DNA from: Candidatus Alistipes merdigallinarum
GTDB taxonomy: Bacteria; Bacteroidota; Bacteroidia; Bacteroidales; Rikenellaceae
NCBI GenBank assembly: GCA_019119305.1
Contig: DWXH01000021.1
Span: forward strand, 93,758 to 157,757
Reading direction: 5' to 3'
Length of the DNA: 64,000 nt
The notes under the pieces are model-generated. The model did not search any database and had not been told where the DNA came from. It saw only the letters and a program-made list of their open reading frames with translations. A program made the translations under genes and the position numbers. How positions within the stretch are numbered: position 1 is the stretch's first letter; each line of letters starts with the position of its first letter. Below are positions 56,825-64,000 of the stretch, piece after piece.

Positions 56825-59407
56825 ATGGCAGAGAAACAACAAAACAACGAGACGAAAACCATGACCGTCTATCAGTACAACGAAGCGGTAGAGGAGGCAA
56901 AAAAATATTTCAAAGGAGATGACCTCGCCGCAACGGTATGGGTGAGCAAGTATGCTCTGAAAGATTCGAGAGGAAACCTTTACGAAAAATCACCCGAACA
57001 GATGCACCAACGCATCGCTTCGGAAATCGAACGAATCGAAAAACGGTATCCCAATCCGATGAGTGCTGATCAGGTTTACGATCTGTTGAAAGAGTTCCGC
57101 TATTTGATTCCCCAAGGCGGTCCGATGACCGGTATCGGCAACAACCTACAAATCGCATCGCTGTCGAACTGCTTCGTAATCGGACATCGCCATCCGGCCG
57201 ACTCCTACGGAGGAATTATCCGCATTGACGAGGAGCAGGTACAGCTTATGAAACGTCGGGGCGGCGTCGGACACGATCTTTCTCATATCCGGCCGACCGG
57301 CAGTCCGGTGCTGAACAGCGCCTTGACCTCGACCGGAATCGTTCCGTTTATGGAACGTTACTCCAATTCGACTCGTGAGGTGGCTCAAGACGGTCGTCGC
57401 GGGGCTCTGATGCTCTCGCTCTCGATCAAACACCCCGACGCTGAGAATTTCATTGACGCCAAAGTCGAAACCGGAAAAGTAACCGGTGCCAATGTCTCGA
57501 TAAAGATCGACGACGAATTCATGCAAACCGTCATAAAGGGAGGCAAATACCACCAACAATTCCCGATCGATTCAAAAAATCCTCTATACGAAAAAGATAT
57601 CGACGCCAAAGCTTTGTGGGAAAAGATCGTTCACAACGCCTGGAAATCGGCAGAACCCGGAATTCTGTTCTGGGATACGGTACTGCGGGAATCCATTCCG
57701 GATTGTTATGCCGATCTGGGATTCCGGACCGTATCGACCAATCCGTGCGGTGAGATTCCGCTCTGTCCGTACGACAGCTGCCGGCTGTTGGCTATCAATC
57801 TATATGGATATGTCGACAAACCGTTTACCGCAGAGGCTTCGTTCAATTTCGACAAATTCAAAAAACATGTTGCCGCCGCTATGCGGATGATGGACGACAT
57901 CATCGATCTCGAACTCGAAAAAATCGAAGCGATCATCAAAAAGATCGAAGGGGACCCGGAAGATGCCGACATTCGTCGCGTCGAACTGGAATTATGGGAA
58001 AAGATTCGGGAAAAGGCATTGCAAGGCCGTCGTACAGGACTCGGCATCACGGCCGAAGGCGACATGTTGGCTGCATTGGGATACCGTTACGGAACGGACG
58101 AAGCGATCGACTTCGCAGTAAAAATCCAAAAAACGCTTGCTATAGAGGCTTATCGTGCCTCGGTTGAGATGGCCAAAGAACGCGGAGCTTTCCTGATTTA
58201 CGACGCCGAGCGGGAGAAAAACAACCCGATGATCGGACGGATCCGTGAGGCCGACCCCGCTTTATACGATGATATGGTACGACATGGCCGGAGAAACATC
58301 GCCATCCTGACCATAGCTCCTACGGGAACCACGAGCTTGATGTCGCAAACGACATCGGGTATCGAACCGGTATTCCGTCCAGTGTATACCCGTCGCAGGA
58401 AAGTAAATCCGAGCGATAAAGACGTAAAGGTAACTTTCGTAGACGAAGTGGGCGATTCGTGGGAAGAGTACAACGTTTTCCATCACAAATTCCTCGTATG
58501 GCTCGAAGTCAACGGATACGACATCGAAGAGGTGAAAAACATGTCGCAGGGAGAGATTGATGCCTTAGTGGCTCAATCGCCTTACTTCAAAGCGACAGCG
58601 AACGACATCGATTGGGTCAGCAAAGTCAGAATGCAGGGGGCTATCCAAAAATGGGTGGACCATTCGATCTCAGTCACGGTTAATTTACCGAACTCCATCT
58701 CCGAAGAGATGGTCGGCAAAGTCTATCTGACAGCATGGGAGTACGGATGTAAAGGTGTTACGGTCTATCGAGACGGTTCACGGGACGGTGTACTGGTCGA
58801 AAAGAAAAAGAAAAAACAGACCAAATCCGAAGAGGGCGCTTCCCTGAACGCTGAGGGGTATCGTCCTCCTTTGAAACGCCCGATTGAACTGGCTGCCGAC
58901 ATTGTCCGGTTCAAAAACGGTGATGAAGACTGGATTGCCTTCGTAGGAATCTACAACGACCGCCCGTATGAGATCTTTACCGGAAAAATGGAGGAGGATG
59001 CCATGTTTATTCCTAAAAAGATCAAGAAGGGTGTGATCCTCAAGGTCAAGGAACCGGACGGCACCAAACGCTACGACTTCCAATACAAAGACAAATACGG
59101 GTACACCAACACGATCGGAGGAATTTCAAGGTTGTTCGACAAGGAGTTCTGGAACTATGCAAAGTTAATCTCCGGAGTGTTGCGCAACGGCATGCCGATT
59201 CTGGATGTAGTCACCTTGATCGAATCGCTTCGTTTGGACAGCGAGAGCATCAATACATGGAAAACCGGTGTTGCCCGTGCACTGAAACAATATATTGCCA
59301 ACGGAACAAAATCCAAAGAAAAATGTCCAAATTGCGGACAGGAAACTTTGGTCTACCAAAACAGTTGTCCGGTATGTATGAGTTGCGGTTATTCCAAATG
59401 CGGATAA
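56825..59407 (+). CDS. nrdJ: adenosylcobalamin-dependent ribonucleotide reductase (class II)
   Basis: 860 residues. N-terminal region has SKYALKDSRGNLYEKSPEQM and SLSNCFVIG; the catalytic Cys is in NPCGEIPLCPYDSCRL (about residue 305); GPTGTTSLM-type loop is APTGTTSLMSQTTSGIEP. Residues about 660-680 are a KKKKK-rich linker. The extreme C-terminus has CPNCGQETLVYQNSCPVCMSCGYSKCG-type cysteines, which is a zinc-ribbon-like redox tail (two CxxC pairs). Reduces ribonucleotides to deoxyribonucleotides using B12, oxygen-independently. No cobalamin riboswitch signature is seen in the 150 bases upstream. Confidence 0.93.
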   Translation: MAEKQQNNETKTMTVYQYNEAVEEAKKYFKGDDLAATVWVSKYALKDSRGNLYEKSPEQMHQRIASEIERIEKRYPNPMSADQVYDLLKEFRYLIPQGGPMTGIGNNLQIASLSNCFVIGHRHPADSYGGIIRIDEEQVQLMKRRGGVGHDLSHIRPTGSPVLNSALTSTGIVPFMERYSNSTREVAQDGRRGALMLSLSIKHPDAENFIDAKVETGKVTGANVSIKIDDEFMQTVIKGGKYHQQFPIDSKNPLYEKDIDAKALWEKIVHNAWKSAEPGILFWDTVLRESIPDCYADLGFRTVSTNPCGEIPLCPYDSCRLLAINLYGYVDKPFTAEASFNFDKFKKHVAAAMRMMDDIIDLELEKIEAIIKKIEGDPEDADIRRVELELWEKIREKALQGRRTGLGITAEGDMLAALGYRYGTDEAIDFAVKIQKTLAIEAYRASVEMAKERGAFLIYDAEREKNNPMIGRIREADPALYDDMVRHGRRNIAILTIAPTGTTSLMSQTTSGIEPVFRPVYTRRRKVNPSDKDVKVTFVDEVGDSWEEYNVFHHKFLVWLEVNGYDIEEVKNMSQGEIDALVAQSPYFKATANDIDWVSKVRMQGAIQKWVDHSISVTVNLPNSISEEMVGKVYLTAWEYGCKGVTVYRDGSRDGVLVEKKKKKQTKSEEGASLNAEGYRPPLKRPIELAADIVRFKNGDEDWIAFVGIYNDRPYEIFTGKMEEDAMFIPKKIKKGVILKVKEPDGTKRYDFQYKDKYGYTNTIGGISRLFDKEFWNYAKLISGVLRNGMPILDVVTLIESLRLDSESINTWKTGVARALKQYIANGTKSKEKCPNCGQETLVYQNSCPVCMSCGYSKCG

Positions 59408-59431
59408 CCCCGTCGACCGGGAAAAGCAACT

Positions 59432-59506
59432 GTTTCCCCGCAGGTTTGGGAAGAGACGGAGTCCGATTCATAAATTTTCCGTCCTTCCCGAAACCGGAGG
59501 GAAAAA
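59432..59506 (+). terminator. possible terminator of nrdJ
   Basis: GGTTTGGGAAGAGACGG pairs imperfectly with CCGTCCTTCCCGAAACC, with outer TTTCCCC/GGGAAA support. Stem is bulged and the T tract is absent. Confidence 0.4.
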
Positions 59507-59540
59507 GGGTAAATTTCAAATCCTAATTTAATCCGGTAAA

Positions 59541-59864
59541 ATGATTAAAACCGATTTTGCAAAAGATAGAGAACTGGACCTCGAATTGGACAATACGGTC
59601 GCCGAAGGCGAATATTCCAATTTGGTGGTTATCTCACACTCTACATCGGAATTCGTTCTGGATTTCGTCCGGCTGATGCCCGGAGTATCGAAAGCCCGTG
59701 TAAAAAGCCGTATCGTACTTGCTCCGGAACACGCCAAACGCCTGCTCCTCTCCTTACAGGAGAACATTGAGCGTTACGAAGCGCTGATCGGGAAAATACA
59801 GCTTCCCACACTGCCGTCGGACGAAGCAAATCTTACAATGAATTTTCTCGCGGGAGAGGCATAA
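59541..59864 (+). CDS. DUF3467 family protein
   Basis: 107 residues. Matches the DUF3467 pattern: YSNLVVISHSTSEFVLDFVRLMPG, then SRIVLAPEHAKRLLLSLQENIERYEALIG and IQLPTL. Small cytoplasmic protein of unknown function, very common next to housekeeping genes in Bacteroidetes. It follows nrdJ by about 130 bases and converges on ruvB. The final residues EANLTMNFLAGEA are not conserved. Confidence 0.82.
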   Translation: MIKTDFAKDRELDLELDNTVAEGEYSNLVVISHSTSEFVLDFVRLMPGVSKARVKSRIVLAPEHAKRLLLSLQENIERYEALIGKIQLPTLPSDEANLTMNFLAGEA

Positions 59865-59869
59865 TAGGA

Positions 59870-59900
59870 TAAATAAGAGTCCTGTACCGGGATCTCTATT
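59870..59900. terminator. weak hairpin between DUF3467 gene and ruvB
   Basis: TAAGAGTCC pairs with GGGATCTCTA with two bulges, then ATTTTGAT. Lies between convergent genes. Confidence 0.35.
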
Positions 59901-59921
59901 TTGATCTCCGCCTGCTTTTGG

Positions 59922-60926
59922 CTAAAACAGAGTGGTCTGTTGCGTCGGCGGAACCAGTCCGAGATGGGAATAGGCCAGCTCCGTGACTTCCCGTCCGCGG
60001 GGCGTTCTCTTCAAAAATCCCTCCTTGATCAGGAACGGTTCGTAAACCTCTTCGATCGTTCCCGCGTCTTCGCTGACTGCCGTGGCGATCGTACCCAAAC
60101 CGACCGGTCCCCCTCCGAATTTATCGATAATCGTCGTCAGAATCTTGTTGTCCATCCGATCGAGTCCGCGAGAATCGATATTGAGCGCATCAAGCGCATA
60201 TCGGGTAATCTTTACATCGATTCTTCCCCCTCCCTTGACCATCGCAAAATCGCGGACCCGCCGCAACAAGGCGTTGGCGATTCGCGGCGTACCCCGGCTC
60301 CGCAACGCAATTTCATGCGCCGCATCATCATCGATCGGAATCTGAAGAATCGAAGCCGAACGTTTTACAATACCGCTCAGCACTTTGCTGTCATAATACT
60401 CCAGGTGGCACTGAATACCGAAACGGGCCCGCAGCGGACTGGTCAGCAAACCGCTCCGCGTAGTCGCTCCGATCAATGTAAACGGATTCAGTTCGATTTG
60501 AATCGATCGGGCACTAGGCCCCTTATCGAGCATGATATCGATCTTATAATCCTCCATCGCCGAGTAGAGATACTCTTCGACAATCGGACTCAACCGATGG
60601 ATCTCATCGATAAAAAGCACATCGCCGCTCTCGAGATTGGTCAGGAGGCCGGCCAGATCACCCGGTTTATCGAGCACGGGACCCGAGGTCATCTTCAATG
60701 TGGCCCCCATCTCGTTGCTGATGATATTGGCGAGCGTCGTTTTCCCGAGTCCGGGAGGGCCGTGCAACAGAACATGATCGAGTGCCTCGCCCCGCATCAA
60801 CGCCGCTTTAATGAAAACCGTCAGGTTATCGATAATCTTATCCTGCCCGCTAAAAGTTTTCAAGTCCTGCGGGCGGATCTTATTTTCAAAATCCAAATCG
60901 GTCTCTATGTTCCGGATATCTTTCAT
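59922..60926 (-). CDS. ruvB: Holliday junction branch migration helicase RuvB
   Basis: 334 residues. AAA+ ATPase with Walker [15 protein letters not shown], Walker [13 protein letters not shown], sensor 1 GATTRSGLL, and the arginine-finger region RARFGIQ; the winged-helix C-terminus ends [13 protein letters not shown]. With RuvA and RuvC it moves Holliday junctions. Neither ruvA nor ruvC is adjacent. About 100 bases beyond its start the base composition and codon use change to the integrase region. Confidence 0.96.
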   Translation of the reverse strand: MKDIRNIETDLDFENKIRPQDLKTFSGQDKIIDNLTVFIKAALMRGEALDHVLLHGPPGLGKTTLANIISNEMGATLKMTSGPVLDKPGDLAGLLTNLESGDVLFIDEIHRLSPIVEEYLYSAMEDYKIDIMLDKGPSARSIQIELNPFTLIGATTRSGLLTSPLRARFGIQCHLEYYDSKVLSGIVKRSASILQIPIDDDAAHEIALRSRGTPRIANALLRRVRDFAMVKGGGRIDVKITRYALDALNIDSRGLDRMDNKILTTIIDKFGGGPVGLGTIATAVSEDAGTIEEVYEPFLIKEGFLKRTPRGREVTELAYSHLGLVPPTQQTTLF

Positions 60927-61018
60927 CGATGTCGGTTCTTATCCGACAAAAATAAGAATTATCTCTGGAAAAATCTAACGAATGAAGGAAAATAATGATG
61001 GCGACACTGGTGTTCAAT

Positions 61019-61038
61019 GACTTATGAGGACTTATGAT
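61019..61038. repeat. tandem 10-bp repeat upstream of the integrase gene
   Basis: GACTTATGAG followed at once by GACTTATGAT (nine of ten identical), with an inverted TGCAA-AA-TTGCA at 61053-61064 close by. Such short repeats in front of an integrase gene could be recombinase or accessory-protein binding sites, but no attachment-site duplicate could be found in this window. Confidence 0.4.
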
Positions 61039-61223
61039 GAAAGCCTCGCTGATGCAAAATTGCAAGGAAATGAAAGGTAATGAGGGCGGACGGTTTTCAA
61101 ATCATTACCCGATAGAGAGGTAAGTTTATAGGTCGTTGGAGTTTATTTCTACTCTCTGCCATATTCTGCATAACAATGTACAACTCGCTGATAACTAATT
61201 TTGTAACCAAAAAGAATTGGATT

Positions 61224-62447
61224 ATGCGAAGTACATTTAAGGTGCTGTTCTACGTGAACGGAAGCAAAGAGAAAAACGGTATTGTCCCGATTATGGGGCG
61301 AGTTACAATCAATGGCTCGGTGGCTCAATTCAGTTGCAAACTGACCATTGCAAAAACAATGTGGGATGCCAAAGGCAACAGTGCAAAAGGCAAGAGCAAA
61401 GAATCGCGAGACATCAATTTGGCTTTGGATAATATCAAGGCTCAAATCATCAAGCACTACCAACGCATTTCGGATAGAGAAGCCTATGTAACTGCCGAAA
61501 TGGTTCGCAATGCCTATCAGGGTATCGGAACGGAGTATGAAACATTGCTGGGTGCTTTTGATAAGGATAATGAGAGTTTCAAGAAGCGTATCGGCATTGA
61601 CCGTGCAGATGGTTCCTACAAGGTGCGTGTAAGGTCACGAAATCATTTGGCTGCATTCATCAAGAAGTGCTACAAGCGGAGTGATATTTCTATGCTCGAA
61701 CTTACTCCCGACTTCATCAAGGAGTATGAAATCTATCTCTCTACCGATGCAGGGTTGCACAATGGTAGTGTATGGTCGCATTGTATGTGGCTGAAAACAA
61801 TCGTGTCAAAGGCTCATTACAACGGACTGACACCGAGAAATCCATTTGCTCAGTATCGGGTTAATCAGAATATTAAGGAGCGAAAATATCTTACCGAAGA
61901 TGAAATTAAGGCGGTAATGACACACGAGTTTGCAGATAAGAAGTTGGCTTATATCCGAGACTTGTTCGTTTTTGCAAGTTTCACAGCTTTGTCATTTGTG
62001 GATATTAAGGAACTGACTACCGATGATATTGTAGAGATAAACGGTGAGAAGTGGATTCTATCCAAGCGACACAAGACAAAGGTCAATTTCCAAGTGAAGT
62101 TGTTGGATATTCCATTGCAGATAATCAAGCGATACGAGAGATTCCAAGAGGACAAACTCGTATTCCCCAATCTCAACTATTGGAGCATCTGTAAACCGTT
62201 GAAAAAGATGATTAAAGAGTGTGGAATTTCAAAGGATATTTCCTTCCACCAAAGTCGCCATGGGTTCGCGACCTTGGCTCTGAGCAAGGGTGTCCCCATT
62301 GAGAGTGTCAGCCGAGTATTGGGGCATACGAACATTACCACGACACAGAAGTATGCCAAGATTACCACCGAGAAAATAGACAAGGATTTGACGATGTTTG
62401 GCAACCGACTTAATCAATCGTTTAGTGAAATCTCAATAGCAATGTAA
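61224..62447 (+). CDS. tyrosine recombinase/integrase, Bacteroides type
   Basis: 407 residues from ATG 61224 (MRSTFKVLFYVNGSKEKNG), the usual start of this group; an ATG 16 codons upstream is possible. An arm/SAM-like N-terminal domain (about 1-200) precedes the catalytic domain (about 210-400) with Ser257 in SFTALSF where Arg I is normally found, His342 and Arg345 in FHQSRHGFA, His368 in LGHTN and the nucleophile Tyr377 in QKYAK. Loss of Arg I is known in the IntDOT-like branch that still recombines. It could move the island or invert nearby DNA. A small companion gene starts three bases after its stop. By eye the gene is richer in A and T than ruvB. Confidence 0.92.
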   Translation: MRSTFKVLFYVNGSKEKNGIVPIMGRVTINGSVAQFSCKLTIAKTMWDAKGNSAKGKSKESRDINLALDNIKAQIIKHYQRISDREAYVTAEMVRNAYQGIGTEYETLLGAFDKDNESFKKRIGIDRADGSYKVRVRSRNHLAAFIKKCYKRSDISMLELTPDFIKEYEIYLSTDAGLHNGSVWSHCMWLKTIVSKAHYNGLTPRNPFAQYRVNQNIKERKYLTEDEIKAVMTHEFADKKLAYIRDLFVFASFTALSFVDIKELTTDDIVEINGEKWILSKRHKTKVNFQVKLLDIPLQIIKRYERFQEDKLVFPNLNYWSICKPLKKMIKECGISKDISFHQSRHGFATLALSKGVPIESVSRVLGHTNITTTQKYAKITTEKIDKDLTMFGNRLNQSFSEISIAM

Positions 62448-62449
62448 CT

Positions 62450-62830
62450 ATGGAACGAGCAATAATAACAATCAGCGAAAGCGGTAAAGTGAACATCTCA
62501 AGCATCAATGTATGGATGTTTGAAATGGAATTGGTGGAGTTGTTCATGGTGATAGCCCCGACACTCCGATCCGCCATAAAAGCAATTTACAAAAGCGGGA
62601 CGCTTTGCTCTGCGACTACACAACAATGCGATTTGGCAATGCCTAAAAGTTGGGCGACATTCTACAACCTTGAAGTGGTTATTACTCTTGCATTTAGGTT
62701 GAACACTTATGAGGCAAGCAGGATAAGGCAAAAGGTATTTGAGAGTCTATGCCAGCGAAAAGAGAATGGAATCAACCTATTCATAACATATAGGTGTATG
62801 AGACAACAAATTTTATCCAAAGGGAATTGA
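62450..62830 (+). CDS. integrase-associated small protein
   Basis: 126 residues, starting three bases after the integrase stop. The region VWMFEMELVELFMVIAPTLRSAIKAIYKSGTL (about residues 21-52) looks like a helix-turn-helix of the type found in short Bacteroidales proteins encoded behind tyrosine recombinases. The rest (DLEVVITLAFRLNTYEASRIRQKVF-like) continues the family. It could be a recombination-directionality factor or regulator; this is inference from position and similarity to remembered homologues, not demonstrated. Confidence 0.6.
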   Translation: MERAIITISESGKVNISSINVWMFEMELVELFMVIAPTLRSAIKAIYKSGTLCSATTQQCDLAMPKSWATFYNLEVVITLAFRLNTYEASRIRQKVFESLCQRKENGINLFITYRCMRQQILSKGN

Positions 62831-62843
62831 CAATAACGAAAAA

Positions 62844-62877
62844 TGAGACCTGCTATTCTCACGAACGGCAGGTCTCA
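62844..62877. terminator. hairpin between the integrase unit and the surface-protein gene
   Basis: TGAGACCTGC pairs exactly with GCAGGTCTCA. On the minus strand it is followed by TTTTTCGTT, so it should end the surface-protein transcript; it may also stop the integrase unit. Confidence 0.75.
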
Positions 62878-62931
62878 ACTAACGTCTTATATGTAAATAT
62901 CTATCAAGGGAATGATAGAGTTTCTTGATTG

Positions 62932-64000
62932 TTAAATGCCACTGATTGTATGACCTGTACTACCATCCTTAATACGAGTCCAACCATTATACTTATCGGT
63001 CTTAGTGTTATTGCCAGTAAAGTTGATAGTGTAAGTATTATTACCTGCAGGATCAATTTCTACACAAGCTGTAGGGTCACCAGCACTTGTTGTACCGACC
63101 TCTGTTGCAGCAAAAGTACAATTATTGATAGTGATTGTGGTAGAAGCCCAACCATGTGCAAGAATGTTTTTGCTATTTCCGTTGAAGGTACAGCCATCAA
63201 AAGTTACAGAGTTTGCTCCCCAAGTCCAAAAATATCCATTATTGAAATCGAAAGTACATTTGTTGAAAACGAAGTCATTAGCATTATTCAAAGAATACGC
63301 TCCCACAAAGTTACAATTATTGAAAGTACCTTTCATGTAAGCAAAACCCTTGTAGTTACCGTTATTTGAGGTTGTGTTAATAGTCAAACCGTTGAATGTA
63401 ATATCACCAACACCTGTGCCTGCAGCACCAAATGCATAATCACAACCATCCTCACCGTCGTTGTACAACTTCAATACAGCATTTGTTGAACCATTAAGAG
63501 TCAATGTCTTGCCACCACATCCATAAACATCATATTCACCATCAGCCAAATCAATATTGGTATAACCCATTGCAACTAATGTAGCTAAGTCATAAGCAGA
63601 ATATGCTTTAGACTCTGTATTGAGTGTCCAACCATAATAGAAGCCATCCGCTGTTTTTGCCAAGAAAATTCTGTGGCTGGCATCAGGAATATTGTTGAAA
63701 GTACAACCCTTAACATTTACGATATGGTCAACATCCTTGTTTGTTTGGATTGTGATAGCACCTTCTGTACCAAAGTCACCATCGAAAGTACAATTCAAAA
63801 TGTTATAAGTTGCGCCTGAAGCTTGCTCGTTAATGTATATACCCTGAGTACCTACACCATTGAAAGTACAATTCTCTATAGTGTAAACACCATTAGAGTT
63901 GTTGCTTGAACCGAATACAACCATACCCCAGTCCTTAACATTTTCTCTCTTTAAGATTTCGCAGTTGCGGATTGTAAAGTTCTCAAATCCAGCAAGAGCG
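62932..64000 (-). CDS. parallel beta-helix surface protein, 5' end outside the window
   Basis: The reading frame is open to the window edge: upstream of ATG 63924 it continues (ALAGFENFTIRNCEILK), so this ATG is internal. At least 355 residues are visible. The hallmark is a repeated turn with Cys-Thr-Phe or Asn-Cys: IENCTFNG, NILNCTFDG, VKGCTFNN, FNNCNFVG, FNKCTFDF, FDGCTFNG and INNCTFAA, about seven copies at roughly 25-55 residue spacing, as in right-handed beta-helix (pectate-lyase-like) proteins. The C-terminus (HTISGI) carries no Por-secretion sorting domain, so export depends on an N-terminal signal not visible here. Possibly a fimbrillin-like or adhesin-type surface protein. Low GC and Asn-rich composition suggest horizontal origin. 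Confidence 0.8.
   Translation of the reverse strand, partial: ALAGFENFTIRNCEILKRENVKDWGMVVFGSSNNSNGVYTIENCTFNGVGTQGIYINEQASGATYNILNCTFDGDFGTEGAITIQTNKDVDHIVNVKGCTFNNIPDASHRIFLAKTADGFYYGWTLNTESKAYSAYDLATLVAMGYTNIDLADGEYDVYGCGGKTLTLNGSTNAVLKLYNDGEDGCDYAFGAAGTGVGDITFNGLTINTTSNNGNYKGFAYMKGTFNNCNFVGAYSLNNANDFVFNKCTFDFNNGYFWTWGANSVTFDGCTFNGNSKNILAHGWASTTITINNCTFAATEVGTTSAGDPTACVEIDPAGNNTYTINFTGNNTKTDKYNGWTRIKDGSTGHTISGI

Noticed and set aside
59901..60995. 364-codon open frame opposite ruvB
   Set aside because: Antisense shadow of ruvB with no recognisable protein family.

Overview
The window looks like the chromosome of an anaerobic gut Bacteroidales bacterium, plausibly Rikenellaceae/Alistipes-like, although the genus is inference. 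The evidence is a type-B succinate dehydrogenase/fumarate reductase in C-A-B order, a B12-dependent ribonucleotide reductase, a malic enzyme fused to a phosphotransacetylase-like domain, a Bacteroides-type integrase, exported GH2 enzymes, and many copies of the Bacteroidetes promoter -7 element TAnnTTTG. Classical Shine-Dalgarno sites are rare.

Layout. 1-5.8 kb: tail of a metallo-beta-lactamase-fold protein, then capsule/exopolysaccharide functions (SLBB export protein, WecA-like sugar-phosphate transferase, UDP-glucose dehydrogenase). 5.8-10.7 kb: an outer-membrane barrel paired with a DUF4136 lipoprotein, tRNA-Ser(GCU), prs, engB and a CPA1 antiporter. 10.9-18.7 kb: an exported GH2 beta-galactosidase, a GH2 relative that has lost its catalytic residues, and the malic enzyme. 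18.8-22.3 kb: an HsdR_N-domain nuclease-like protein, a GNAT acetyltransferase, a ROK regulator and fabD. 22.4-28 kb: a barrel protein, then a likely operon of a PanE-like reductase, an exported transglutaminase, an SH3-NlpC/P60 peptidase and a lipoprotein dipeptide epimerase, which looks like peptidoglycan-peptide processing outside the cytoplasm. 28-34.3 kb: an ECF sigma factor with a 47-residue downstream gene, S-adenosylhomocysteinase in frame behind a riboflavin-kinase domain, a MerR regulator, Nif3, a coiled-coil zinc-ribbon protein and a CGGC protein. 34.4-41.5 kb: recJ, lipAB and frdCAB. 41.6-48.8 kb: efp, proBA, a DUF486 membrane protein, a CBS-domain membrane protein and ppiD. 49-56 kb: the suf Fe-S assembly cluster (sufB, [SPFH protein, ribbon-helix-helix protein], sufC, sufD, sufS) and tmk. 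56.2-60.9 kb: folB, nrdJ, a DUF3467 gene and ruvB. 61-64 kb: an AT-richer accessory segment with a tyrosine recombinase, its companion small protein and the 3' part of a beta-helix surface protein running off the window.

Most genes are ordinary core functions. The points most worth a second look are the in-frame riboflavin-kinase/SAH-hydrolase fusion, the GH2 pseudoenzyme beside an intact beta-galactosidase, the SPFH/RHH pair inside the suf operon, the lipoprotein-anchored dipeptide epimerase operon, the integrase/surface-protein island after ruvB, and the unannotated 47-residue gene after the sigma factor. No CRISPR array, rRNA, insertion sequence or convincing riboswitch was seen.
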